From: JBMNRY01 sp050944915
GTDB taxonomy: Bacteria > Bacillota > Limnochordia > JAAZLZ01
Direction of reading: 5' to 3'
DNA: 32,878 nt
Assembly (NCBI GenBank): GCA_050944915.1
Contig: JBMNRY010000008.1
Location: 1 to 32,878 of the forward strand
Below the pieces are notes generated by a model, which was not told where the DNA came from, did no database searches, and saw only the letters and a list, made by a program, of their open reading frames with translations. Position 1 is the stretch's first letter, and every line of letters starts with the position of its first letter. This document shows, piece after piece, positions 17,070-24,820 of this stretch. The position numbers and the translations under genes are program-made.

Positions 17070-17130
17070 GGGCTGGACCTTCCAAGGAGGCCCTGGACTG
17101 CTAAACGACAGCGGCAGTCCCCAACAGCCC
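17070..17130 (+). other. Nested complementary segments ahead of flgE
   Basis: In the 88-base gap before flgE, GGACTGC (17095-17101) pairs perfectly with GCAGTCC (17114-17120) across a 12-base loop. Outside it, GGGCTG (17070-17075) can pair with CAGCCC (17125-17130). The two together could form a long RNA stem just upstream of the flgE ribosome-binding site (AAGGAGGG near 17135). There is no T-run, so termination is unlikely. A processing site, stabilising structure or translational control of the abundant hook protein is possible. Confidence 0.4.
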
Positions 17131-17151
17131 TCACAAGGAGGGAAATGGCTT

Positions 17152-18705
17152 ATGATGCGTTCTATGTTCGCAGGAGTCTCGGCCCTGCGAAATCACCAAA
17201 CCCAAATGGACGTCATCGGCAATAACATCGCGAACGTGAATACCATCGGCTACAAAGGAAGCCGAGTGATTTTCCAGGAAATGCTCAGCCAAACCATCAG
17301 GGGAGCCGGTAGTCCCGATCATGAACGGAATATAGGAGGCACCAACCCCATGCAGGTCGGGTTGGGGATGAATCTAGGCAGCATCGATACCTTCCATACC
17401 CAGGGTAACATCCAATCGACGGGCCGGGAAGAAGACTTGGCCATTGAAGGCGATGGTTTCTTTGTCATCACCGACGGCCAACGGAATTTCTACACCCGGG
17501 CCGGCGCCTTCGACTTAGATAGTCACGGTAATCTGGTCTCCCCCGGCGGATTTAAGGTGATAGGATGGATGGCCGATGCATACGGTCAAATCGATGACGA
17601 CGTGTCCAAGCTAACTACTTTGTCCATCCCCGCTAACAAAACCTTGGATCCCATCGCCACGGGAGAAATAGTCTACGGCGGCAACCTCTCGGCGGCTACC
17701 AACGGCCAGTTGAGTTTCGACACCAACCCCATTGATATTGACGTTGGTGGTGAGACTGTCCGTCTCCACTTCACCCTCACCCAAGGGGTGAACTTTAACG
17801 AGTGGCAGTGGGAGGCGACGGTAGTTGGTGGTGAGTTTGTCGACCAAGGTGGTAACGTCATCCCATATCAAGGCCAGATTAGCGTTGACAACAACGGAAA
17901 TTTCATTTTTGACATAGAAGGGTCACCAACCTCCGTAAGGATTATATCCGAGAACAGCGGGGCTGACGTCCCAATTCAATTCAATAGTGGCCAATTCGAA
18001 GTTAATAATATTCCAGTTTCAGAACTGGAATTCACCCCCGCCCCCACCAGGACAGCACCGGTGGAAGTCTACGACTCCCTGGGGAACCGCCATGGAGTGG
18101 AGTTGACCTTCACCAAGGTGGGCAACAATCAGTGGAAGTGGCAGGCTGGTGGAACGACCATTGACGGTGTTCAAGAGGGCAATCTCACCTTTAATAGCAA
18201 TGGACATTTAATAGCTGCCGACCCCACCACTATCACCCTGACGCTGGCCGATGGGGAAACCCAGGAAATCGAGCTAAACTTCGAAGGATTGACCCAATTT
18301 GCTGGTCCAACGACGGCGGAAGTCAGCAGTCAAAATGGTTTCCCTGAAGGGACCCTAGAGGGCTACAGCATCGACCAACAGGGGGTCATCACCGGAAGGT
18401 TCTCCAATGGCCTAACCCAACCTATCGGGATGGTCGCTTTGGCTATTTTCGCTAACCCTGGTGGTCTGCAACGGGCTGGCAACAGCCTCTTTGAAGAGAC
18501 GGGCAACTCGGGGATGGCTAGAATCGGTGCCCCTGGTACCGGTTCCCGGGGTAGCATCGCACCGGGATCGGTGGAAATGTCGAATATCGATCTGTCCCAG
18601 GAGTTTACCAACATGATCATCTCCCAACGGGGCTTCCAAGCCAACTCCCGGATCATTACTACTTCCGATGAGATGCTCCAGGAATTGGTGAACCTGAAAC
18701 GTTAG
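17152..18705 (+). CDS. flgE: Flagellar hook protein FlgE
   Basis: FlgE polymerises into the hook, the flexible joint outside the cell; it is exported by the flagellar gate. The N-terminal rod/hook signature is MFAGVSALRNHQTQMDVIGN followed by NIANVNTIGYK. EEDLAIEGDGFFVI and TRAGAFDLDSHGNLVSPGG are the F-region signatures. The C-terminal helix has GSVEMSNIDLSQEFTNMIIS and QRGFQANSRIITTSDEMLQ. At 517 residues it is longer than many Gram-positive FlgE/FlgG-type hooks. The middle contains two similar blocks (about residues 201-275 and 314-380), discussed as a finding. Either of two adjacent ATGs fits the AAGGAGGG site. Confidence 0.96.
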   Translation: MMRSMFAGVSALRNHQTQMDVIGNNIANVNTIGYKGSRVIFQEMLSQTIRGAGSPDHERNIGGTNPMQVGLGMNLGSIDTFHTQGNIQSTGREEDLAIEGDGFFVITDGQRNFYTRAGAFDLDSHGNLVSPGGFKVIGWMADAYGQIDDDVSKLTTLSIPANKTLDPIATGEIVYGGNLSAATNGQLSFDTNPIDIDVGGETVRLHFTLTQGVNFNEWQWEATVVGGEFVDQGGNVIPYQGQISVDNNGNFIFDIEGSPTSVRIISENSGADVPIQFNSGQFEVNNIPVSELEFTPAPTRTAPVEVYDSLGNRHGVELTFTKVGNNQWKWQAGGTTIDGVQEGNLTFNSNGHLIAADPTTITLTLADGETQEIELNFEGLTQFAGPTTAEVSSQNGFPEGTLEGYSIDQQGVITGRFSNGLTQPIGMVALAIFANPGGLQRAGNSLFEETGNSGMARIGAPGTGSRGSIAPGSVEMSNIDLSQEFTNMIISQRGFQANSRIITTSDEMLQELVNLKR

Positions 18706-18714
18706 GATAGAGTA

Positions 18715-18738
18715 GGCCGGAGGCGCTAGCCTCCGGCC
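18715..18738 (+). repeat. Perfect 10-bp GC-rich hairpin between flgE and flbD
   Basis: GGCCGGAGGC (18715-18724) and GCCTCCGGCC (18729-18738) form a perfect 10-base-pair stem with a GCTA loop. It starts about 9 bases after the flgE stop and ends 2 bases before the AAGGGG ribosome-binding site of flbD. No T-run follows, so it is not a standard intrinsic terminator. It is well placed to protect the 3' end of a processed flgE message or to modulate translation of flbD. Confidence 0.75.
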
Positions 18739-18754
18739 CTAAGGGGCGATGCCG

Positions 18755-18955
18755 ATGATCAAAGTCCATCGATTAGATGGTAGCCAAGTGGTGATCAATG
18801 CCTCCATGATCGAGATGGTGGAGGCGGTACCCGACACTTTAATCAAGCTTACGACCGGTCGGCATCTCTTTGTCGAGGAATCTGTCGATACTGTGATTGA
18901 ACGGGTGATCGAATACCAAAGAAAGATCCTACCCGATAGAGGGGAAGAACCATAA
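18755..18955 (+). CDS. flbD: FlbD-family flagellar protein
   Basis: This is a 66-residue protein of the Gram-positive FlbD family (distinct from the Caulobacter transcription factor FlbD). The text MIKVHRLDGSQVVINASMIE, then VPDTLIKLTTGRHLFVEESVD and VIERVIEYQRK covers nearly the whole family pattern. Its function is poorly known; it is regularly found between flgE and motA or fliL. I use the ATG giving MIKV because AAGGGG ends 8 bases upstream; an earlier ATG two codons before has only 2 bases of spacing. The stop codon overlaps the motA start by one base. Confidence 0.9.
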   Translation: MIKVHRLDGSQVVINASMIEMVEAVPDTLIKLTTGRHLFVEESVDTVIERVIEYQRKILPDRGEEP

Positions 18956-19764
18956 TGCTTGATATTGCAACATTAGGTGGAATAATTCTCGGGCTTGCCC
19001 TTCTGCTGTGGGCTATTTTGATTAACAGTCCCCTGAGCATCTTCTTGGATTTCCCATCGGTATTGATCGTCCTTGGGGGAACCATCGCAGCTACTTTGAT
19101 CAACTATCCCTTAAGAACCATTATCAACGTTTTGAGAGTCACCCGGGTGGCCTTCTTCCATAAACAGACTTCGCCGGAAGAGATGATCGCCACTTTGGTA
19201 TCCTTTGCAGAAAAGGCTCGCCGAGAAGGGCTTTTGGCCATGGAAGACGAAGCAGACCGGCTAGATGAACCATTTCTCAAAAAGGGCATCCAACTGGTGG
19301 TCGACGGTACGGAGCCGGAGCTAGTCAAAGGGATCCTAGAGATTGAACTCTCTTTTTTGGAAGAACGACACGGAATGGGACAGCAAGTGTTTCAAACTAT
19401 GGGAAGCGTGGCTCCCGCCTTTGGGATGACCGGGACCCTCATCGGACTCATCCAGATGCTCGGGGAGATGGATGATCCGAATACCATCGGTCCCGCTCTA
19501 GCTGTGGCCGTAATCACCACCCTTTATGGGGTTGTCTTAGCTAACTTGGTTTTCCTACCCATTGCCGGGAAGTTAAAGGTCCGCAGTGAGGAAGAGATTC
19601 AACTACGGGAGATCATGATCGAGGGAATTCTTTCCATTCAGGCAGGGGAAAACCCCCGGATTGTCGAAGAAAAACTGAAGGCTTTCCTGCCACCGGAGAA
19701 CAGGGAAAACCTAGAAACAAGGCGCGAAGCGGAAGAAAGGATGGTGCCCGGTGGCTCGGCGTAG
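18955..19764 (+). CDS. motA: Flagellar motor stator protein MotA
   Basis: MotA forms the pentameric part of the ion-driven stator in the cytoplasmic membrane. Four membrane segments are visible: about residues 4-23, 32-50, 145-167 and 178-200. The cytoplasmic loop between helices 2 and 3 carries the FliG-contacting region (ARREGLLAMEDEADRLDEPF). The conserved proline regions are present (SVAPAFGMTGTLIGLI). The length of 269 residues is standard. It starts at ATG overlapping the flbD stop (ATAATG). The distal end overlaps motB by 14 bases, so the two are likely translated together. Confidence 0.96.
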   Translation: MLDIATLGGIILGLALLLWAILINSPLSIFLDFPSVLIVLGGTIAATLINYPLRTIINVLRVTRVAFFHKQTSPEEMIATLVSFAEKARREGLLAMEDEADRLDEPFLKKGIQLVVDGTEPELVKGILEIELSFLEERHGMGQQVFQTMGSVAPAFGMTGTLIGLIQMLGEMDDPNTIGPALAVAVITTLYGVVLANLVFLPIAGKLKVRSEEEIQLREIMIEGILSIQAGENPRIVEEKLKAFLPPENRENLETRREAEERMVPGGSA

Positions 19765-20557
19765 AAGAAGGCGCACGGAAGATAGCGGGGGTGGCGACCA
19801 GTATTGGTTGACTACCTATGCCGATATGATCACCCTCTTATTCTGTTTTTTTGTACTCCTTTTCGCCTTCTCCAGCATCGATGTCCAGAAATTCCAAGCC
19901 ATCATGAGTTCCTTTCAAGGGGCCATCGGCATTTTGGATCACGGCCGGTCTATTCAACAAAGCCGGGTCCTCCAAGATGTCACTTTAGATAGTGAGTCCC
20001 ATCCAGCCATAGTGCCGCCAACTATCCAGGAAATCCGGCAACTCCAAGCCATTTTAGGTGATTTGGAAGCCTTGGCCGGCCGGGACAACATCGCCCAAAG
20101 CATGACGACTAGCATGGAAGAACGGGGAATCGTAATCAGGTTTGCCGACCGGGTTTTGTTCGATCTGGGGCGGGCAGAGATTAAGCCGGAGGGGGAACGG
20201 ATCCTAATTAGTCTAGGAGAATGGTTTAGCACTATCCCCAACCATATTAGAATCGAGGGACATACCGATAATCTGCCTATTAATACCCCCAGGTTTCCCT
20301 CTAACTGGGAGCTATCGACGGCTCGGGCCACCAATGTCCTCCGATTTTTGTTGGAGAATACATCCATCTCACCGGCCCAGTTTTCCGTGGCCGGCTATGG
20401 AGAGTATCGACCTATCGCCGATAACGATAGCGAGGAAGGACGCCGGGCTAACCGCCGGGTTGACATAGTTTTGCTGCGTTTAGGGTTAACGGCCGCCGAG
20501 CCAGGTTTAGATTTCTTACCGGAAAGGGAGACTGCCGATGCCTCAGCCAGCCAGTAA
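19751..20557 (+). CDS. motB: Flagellar motor stator protein MotB
   Basis: MotB anchors the stator to peptidoglycan and provides the ion-binding aspartate. A basic N-terminus (MARRRRRR) is followed by one membrane helix, YADMITLLFCFFVLLFAFSS, with the essential Asp at residue 25. The C-terminal OmpA-like domain has DRVLFDLGRAEIKPEG, IRIEGHTDNLPI and NWELSTARATNVLRFLL. The helix has the CFFVLL pattern seen in the sodium-type PomB, but this alone does not settle the coupling ion. The GTG start lies 10 bases after AAAGGA. The end overlaps fliL by 20 bases. Confidence 0.95.
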   Translation: MARRRRRRTEDSGGGDQYWLTTYADMITLLFCFFVLLFAFSSIDVQKFQAIMSSFQGAIGILDHGRSIQQSRVLQDVTLDSESHPAIVPPTIQEIRQLQAILGDLEALAGRDNIAQSMTTSMEERGIVIRFADRVLFDLGRAEIKPEGERILISLGEWFSTIPNHIRIEGHTDNLPINTPRFPSNWELSTARATNVLRFLLENTSISPAQFSVAGYGEYRPIADNDSEEGRRANRRVDIVLLRLGLTAAEPGLDFLPERETADASASQ

Positions 20558-21011
20558 TCTGCGAACGATCATTATCTTGGTTGCCTTTTTGTTGTTAGCC
20601 ACTACGGGAACAGCTTACATAACCTATCTTTTGTTTAGCGGAGGACAGGCTGTCGTCAATAATCAGGAACCAGCTTCAATCAGTGAATCGAGGCCCTTAG
20701 GACCCACCTTTGAAACCGATACCTTCACCGTTAATTTGCGCCAAGGGCCAGGGCACATAGGTGCAGCCCGCTACCTGCGGGCAAGACTGGTCTTAGAAGC
20801 CTCGGACCAAAAAGTCCTCGAAGAGCTGGAAACCCGGGCTCCCCAAGTTCGGGATCGCATAATAAAAATTTTGCGATCAAAGACCGTTGAAGAGATCAAT
20901 GAACCCCAAGCGGCAGAACGGCTTCAGAAGGAAATCATCGACCAACTGAATCCCCTCCTAAACCAGGGGGAAGTCATCGACATCTATTTCACCGATTTGG
21001 TGGTCCAATGA
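20538..21011 (+). CDS. fliL: Flagellar basal body-associated protein FliL
   Basis: FliL is a single-pass membrane protein that rings and supports the stator. One N-terminal helix (about residues 9-33, IIILVAFLLLATTGTAYITY) is followed by the extracytoplasmic domain with FETDTFTVNLRQ, RYLRARLVLEASD and RDRIIKILRSKTVEEIN, ending GEVIDIYFTDLVVQ, the typical FliL C-terminus. The length of 157 residues is normal. It starts at ATG inside the end of motB. The stop is one base before the GTG of the next gene, leaving no room for a longer FliM N-terminus. Confidence 0.95.
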   Translation: MPQPASNLRTIIILVAFLLLATTGTAYITYLLFSGGQAVVNNQEPASISESRPLGPTFETDTFTVNLRQGPGHIGAARYLRARLVLEASDQKVLEELETRAPQVRDRIIKILRSKTVEEINEPQAAERLQKEIIDQLNPLLNQGEVIDIYFTDLVVQ

Positions 21012-21012
21012 A

Positions 21013-21663
21013 GTGGAAATCGAACCCTACAGCCAACAAGTAGAACAAAGATTAGCTAAGCTGTTTGGACAGCCGGTGACCTTAAATTTTTCAGGGAGGC
21101 GTCCCCTGGGGGGCAGGGGAGTGTCCTTCTCCTTTACCTTCCGCGGGGAAGGAATCATTATTGCCATGGAGAACCGGCTAGTCCACAGGATTTTAGATAG
21201 GCTCCTCCATGGTGTAGGAAAGAAAACCTACTTGACGGAAATCGAAGAAGGGCTGTTGCAAAGGGCCGCCCAGAAGTTTCTGCCCTCCTGGGCTATCCCA
21301 GGGGAAGGGCAGGCTCTCTGCACCTCGATAGAGGACCTACCAATGCCGGAAGATGCCCTTATCTATAGTTTTGTGGTCACCGTCGCCGGTGTGGAATGGG
21401 GCCAGGCCAGTCTGATCCTCTCAGAAAGAACTCTTCACACCATGGCCCTGGAGGAACAGCAAGTGGTCTTAACAGCCCTTTTGGGCACAGCCATATTGCA
21501 AGGACAGGAGCTGATGGATTTAGACATCGGGGATGTCTTGGTGCTCGATAGTCCCATCGGGGAACCCCTGTCCGTTTATTTAGGACCTAAAATCCGATTT
21601 CGAGGTCACCCAGGAGTATCCCAGGGTAAAATGGCCGTGGAAATCAGCCATATCCTTTTCTAA
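21013..21663 (+). CDS. fliM: Short FliM-like motor switch protein
   Basis: By position (after fliL, before fliY) and pattern this is the FliM component of the C-ring, but it has only 216 residues against about 330 usually. It retains the second half of the CheC-like middle domain (VHRILDRLLHGVG and LTEIEEGLLQRAAQKFLPSW, residues 57-93) and a C-terminal SpoA domain (about 153-215: LMDLDIGDVLVLDSPIGEPL). The N-terminal CheY-P-binding peptide and roughly the first 90 residues of the middle domain are absent. No frameshift explains this: fliL ends one base upstream. The start is GTG with a weak ribosome-binding site, so coupling to fliL is likely. It could also be called a generic FliM/FliN-family protein. 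Confidence 0.8.
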   Translation: MEIEPYSQQVEQRLAKLFGQPVTLNFSGRRPLGGRGVSFSFTFRGEGIIIAMENRLVHRILDRLLHGVGKKTYLTEIEEGLLQRAAQKFLPSWAIPGEGQALCTSIEDLPMPEDALIYSFVVTVAGVEWGQASLILSERTLHTMALEEQQVVLTALLGTAILQGQELMDLDIGDVLVLDSPIGEPLSVYLGPKIRFRGHPGVSQGKMAVEISHILF

Positions 21664-21675
21664 AGGAGCAAAACC

Positions 21676-22617
21676 ATGGACAAGAATCTTTTATCCCAGG
21701 AAGAAATCGATGCTCTGCTGCGGGGCACTCCCCAAGAACCAAGGGAAGAAATCGCCTTTGATTTAGATGTTTTGACTGAGTTAGTCCAGGCTTGCGCCCA
21801 AATGGCCGCTGTTCAATTGCAAAAGCAATTGGCGCCCCATATTACCCTCCAAGGGGCTAAGGGTTGGAAAAGCCAGTGGCAGTCCTTTTTGGCCGAACTG
21901 CCCGATGAAGAATATCTGGCGGCTCGGGCGCGCTATGAAGGGGAATTTTTCGGAGTCGCCCTTTTTTTGTTCTCCCAGCAGAGCCTCCAGGCGACGGCTG
22001 GCACCCTCGGGCGAAGGGGCGAGGATTTGATGGAAGCCATCGCCCAAGGATTTTCCCAAAGCCTTTATTCTATCCTCCAAGGATCCTTCCGGGCCAGTTA
22101 CGGGACCGTTTATCGAGGTTCTAAGGCAGGGCTGGTCGATCAACTACCTCTAGGAGAGACGGAGGCTGTCACCGCCTTCGAAGTCATCTTCGCGGTGGGT
22201 ACTGAACTGCGCCTAGAGGGCCTTTTGATACTGCCTGTCGACGTAGCTTCGGATCTCCTCTACGTTTTGAATCAAGAACGGGGATGGGGCGGCGAAGGTT
22301 CAGGTCCTGTTTATCGGGCTGAATTTCCCTCCCTGCGCCCGGCTGCCGGAGCGGAAGAGAATGCCGATTTAGAACTGTTGATGGATGTGGACTTGGAACT
22401 GGAAGTGGAACTGGGCCGGGCCCAAATTAGAGTCGCCGATTTGTTGGAGTTCAATGTGGACTCGGTCCTCGTCCTCGATAAAACGGCGGGAGAACCATTG
22501 AGTGTCTTTATTAACGACCGGGAATTAGGTCGGGGTGAAGTGATCCTTATCGATGACACCCTGGGAGTGAAACTGTCCGATATCATTAACCCCCAAACCC
22601 GATTAGAAGAAATGTAG
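21676..22617 (+). CDS. fliY: FliY/FliN-type motor switch protein
   Basis: The protein has 313 residues. It opens with NLLSQEEIDALLRGT, the conserved CheY-P-binding peptide found in FliM and Gram-positive FliY. A CheC-like middle region (about 30-200) follows, but the phosphatase signature [D/S]xxxExxN is imperfect: the first copy reads D31-xxx-E35-xx-Q38 and the second (near DLMEAIAQGFSQSL) has no matching Asn. The C-terminal SpoA (FliN) domain is about 238-305: AQIRVADLLEFNVDSVLVLD, GEPLSVFINDRELGRGEVIL. It starts at ATG after AAAGGAGC. B. subtilis FliY is somewhat longer (about 378). The usual next gene, cheY, is missing; fliO follows. Confidence 0.88.
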   Translation: MDKNLLSQEEIDALLRGTPQEPREEIAFDLDVLTELVQACAQMAAVQLQKQLAPHITLQGAKGWKSQWQSFLAELPDEEYLAARARYEGEFFGVALFLFSQQSLQATAGTLGRRGEDLMEAIAQGFSQSLYSILQGSFRASYGTVYRGSKAGLVDQLPLGETEAVTAFEVIFAVGTELRLEGLLILPVDVASDLLYVLNQERGWGGEGSGPVYRAEFPSLRPAAGAEENADLELLMDVDLELEVELGRAQIRVADLLEFNVDSVLVLDKTAGEPLSVFINDRELGRGEVILIDDTLGVKLSDIINPQTRLEEM

Positions 22618-22639
22618 TCACCTTTGGGAGGCGGAGTCT

Positions 22640-23002
22640 TTGACCGATGATCTGAACCTGATGGGGGAAATGCTCAAAATCCTCCTGGTCTTAATTTTGC
22701 TTATACCGCTAATCTATTTGGCTACGCGGCTCTATGTCGGTCAACTTCGTCCCGGTCGAGGTCCTGGTCGACTTCAAGTCTTAGAAATGTTTCCTTTAGG
22801 TACTCGACGTCAATTGGTCCTCACCAAGGTCGGAGAACAAATACTCCTTTTGGGTGTCACCGATCACCAAATCACCCTCTTGAAGGAATTCTCCGCGGAG
22901 GATTTTCCCCAATGGCCGGTTCGGCCCCAGCGTAGTTTTCGGCAAATCATGGAAGCAACTTGGTCCCAGTTGAAAACCGGCCAGGAGGACGACGCCCAAT
23001 GA
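22640..23002 (+). CDS. fliO: Flagellar biosynthetic protein FliO
   Basis: FliO is a small membrane protein that helps assemble FliP into the export gate. A single membrane helix (about residues 11-32, MLKILLVLILLIPLIYLATRL) is followed by a cytoplasmic domain with RLQVLEMFPLGTRRQLVLTK and ILLLGVTDHQITLLKEF, the FliO/FliZ pattern. Length is 120 residues. The TTG start lies 5 bases after GGGAGGCGG; in-frame ATGs further on would cut into the region before the helix. The stop overlaps the fliP start by 3 bases. Confidence 0.92.
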   Translation: MTDDLNLMGEMLKILLVLILLIPLIYLATRLYVGQLRPGRGPGRLQVLEMFPLGTRRQLVLTKVGEQILLLGVTDHQITLLKEFSAEDFPQWPVRPQRSFRQIMEATWSQLKTGQEDDAQ

Positions 23003-23748
23003 AAACCCGTCAAATAATCGTTATCAGCCTATTAGCCATCCTTTTGTGCAGCCAGGTTAGCTTCGCCCAACCGGTGCCCTTGCCGAGAGTGGAAATCGGG
23101 GTGGGTATGGCCACAGAGCCGGAGGAGGTAGCCCAAAGCTTACAGATCCTGGCTTTGCTGACCATTTTAACTTTAGCGCCGGCCATTCTCATGTTGATGA
23201 CCTCCTTCACCAGGATCGTCATCGTGTTAGGTTTTGTCCGCAACGCCTTGGCGACCCAACAAACGCCGCCCAACCAGGTCCTTATCGGTTTAGCTCTCTT
23301 CTTAACCTTTTTTATCATGGCCCCCACCTGGCAGGTGATCAACGAACAAGCCCTACAACCCTATTTTGCAGGGCAATTGGCCCAACCGGAAGCCCTGGCC
23401 CGGGTAGATAGCGCAGTGCGAAACTTCATGCTTACCTACACAAGGGAGAAGGATTTGGAACTCTTTGTCAGCGTCAGGGGAGAACGACCGGCTAGTGTCG
23501 ATGATATTCCCACCGTACAGCTGATACCGGCCTTCGTCATTAGCGAATTAAAAACGGCTTTCCAAATGGCTTTTATCCTTTTCATCCCCTTTATTGTCAT
23601 CGATATGATCGTGGCCAGTGCTCTGATGTCCATGGGGATGTTAATGTTGCCGCCGGTAATGATTTCCTTACCCTTTAAGATTTTGCTCTTCGTCCTGGTC
23701 GATGGCTGGCACCTCATTACCCGGTCCTTATTACTCAGTTTCCAATAG
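22999..23748 (+). CDS. fliP: Flagellar export gate protein FliP
   Basis: FliP forms the core of the export gate with FliQ and FliR. The ATG chosen follows AGGAGGA by 9 bases and gives 249 residues with a cleavable-looking signal peptide (IIVISLLAILLCSQVSFAQP). Family signatures are LAPAILMLMTSFTRIVIVLG, NQVLIGLALFLTFFIMAP, LIPAFVISELKTAFQMAFIL and MLPPVMISLPFKILLFVLVDGW. About four membrane segments remain in the mature protein. An upstream in-frame ATG inside fliO is not needed. It is the first of the fliPQR-flhBA set. Confidence 0.97.
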   Translation: MKTRQIIVISLLAILLCSQVSFAQPVPLPRVEIGVGMATEPEEVAQSLQILALLTILTLAPAILMLMTSFTRIVIVLGFVRNALATQQTPPNQVLIGLALFLTFFIMAPTWQVINEQALQPYFAGQLAQPEALARVDSAVRNFMLTYTREKDLELFVSVRGERPASVDDIPTVQLIPAFVISELKTAFQMAFILFIPFIVIDMIVASALMSMGMLMLPPVMISLPFKILLFVLVDGWHLITRSLLLSFQ

Positions 23749-23758
23749 GGGTGGTCCC

Positions 23759-24028
23759 ATGACCGAATTGACAATCATCGAATTAGGTCGGCAGGCAGTT
23801 CTCACCGTCTTGCTAGTTTCAGCGCCCATGTTGGGGTTGAGTTTAGCCGTCGGCCTGTTGATCAGTATTTTTCAAGCCACAACCCAAATCCAGGAACAAA
23901 CCCTAACCTTCATCCCTAAGATCGTGGCCGTCTTAAGCTCTGTGGTTCTCTTCGGCCCTTGGATGATCCGTATCCTCGTTGATTTTGGCCGTCGCTTGCT
24001 TACCAATCTCCACACTTTCATCGGATAG
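23759..24028 (+). CDS. fliQ: Flagellar export gate protein FliQ
   Basis: FliQ is a two-helix membrane subunit wrapped around the FliP-FliR core. The 89-residue protein has helices at about 14-36 (VLTVLLVSAPMLGLSLAVGL) and 50-72, with the signature GLLISIFQATTQIQEQTLTF and PKIVAV. The ATG begins MTELTIIELGRQA, the normal FliQ start, after AGGGGTGG. A longer reading frame reaching back into fliP would add a non-conserved stretch and was not used. FliR follows 12 bases later. Confidence 0.96.
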   Translation: MTELTIIELGRQAVLTVLLVSAPMLGLSLAVGLLISIFQATTQIQEQTLTFIPKIVAVLSSVVLFGPWMIRILVDFGRRLLTNLHTFIG

Positions 24029-24040
24029 GGGTCGGCACCG

Positions 24041-24820
24041 TTGTTGGATTTTGACTTTCTTCCACCATTTCTATTGGTCTTCATGCGGGTTAGCGGCCTG
24101 ATGTTCACATCTCCCGTCTTCAATCTCCGTTCCATCCCAGGGCTGACCAAGATCGGCTTTTCTTTCTTGGTAGCTTGGTCGATGTATCCCCAAATCCCCG
24201 TCCAGCTTTTAGGGTCCTTTCCCAGTTGGCCTTATTTTTTCCAAGCCATAAGTCAAGTGGCCATCGGCCTGCTGTTGGGTTATATCCTTAATCTAAGCGT
24301 CCAAGCCGTCTATTTGGCTGGGCAGCTAATGGATATGCCCATGGGCTTTGGAATGGTCAATATCCTTGATCCCCAAATGGGGGTCCAAGTGCCCATGATG
24401 GCCCAGTTCTACCATCTATTGGCCATCTTGGTTTTTCTGGGGGTCGATGGCCACCATCTGCTTTTGGCGGGACTGATCCGCAGTTTTCGATTCATCCCTG
24501 TCGGCCCAGTCGCCTGGGGAGGCCCCCTGTTGCCGGCCTTCTTAGAAGCCTTCGCTTGGATGTTTTTGGTGGGGGTCAAGATCGCCTTGCCCATCGTCGG
24601 GGCCATCTTCCTCACCGATTTCGTCTTAGGGATTATCGCCCGCAGTGTACCCCAGATCAATGTTTTTATCATTGGTTTTCCCATCAAAATCGCCGTTGGC
24701 TTCTTCGTCCTCCTCTTCGCCATCCCTGTATATATCCGGTTTATGGCAGGGATCTACGGGGAAGGCGGCGAAATGATTGGCAGATTGTGGCAGGTTATCG
24801 CTGCCTTTGGAGCGAGTTAG
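24041..24820 (+). CDS. fliR: Flagellar export gate protein FliR
   Basis: FliR completes the FliPQR gate and contacts FlhB. It has 259 residues with about six membrane segments. Recognisable text includes LLVFMRVSGLMFTSPVF, IPGLTKIGFSFLVAW, MGFGMVNILDPQMGVQVPMM and KIALPIVGAIFLTDFVLGII. The start is TTG (with a second TTG directly after it), 9 bases past AGGGG; no ATG is available before the first helix. The stop codon is immediately followed by the flhB ATG. Confidence 0.95.
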   Translation: MLDFDFLPPFLLVFMRVSGLMFTSPVFNLRSIPGLTKIGFSFLVAWSMYPQIPVQLLGSFPSWPYFFQAISQVAIGLLLGYILNLSVQAVYLAGQLMDMPMGFGMVNILDPQMGVQVPMMAQFYHLLAILVFLGVDGHHLLLAGLIRSFRFIPVGPVAWGGPLLPAFLEAFAWMFLVGVKIALPIVGAIFLTDFVLGIIARSVPQINVFIIGFPIKIAVGFFVLLFAIPVYIRFMAGIYGEGGEMIGRLWQVIAAFGAS

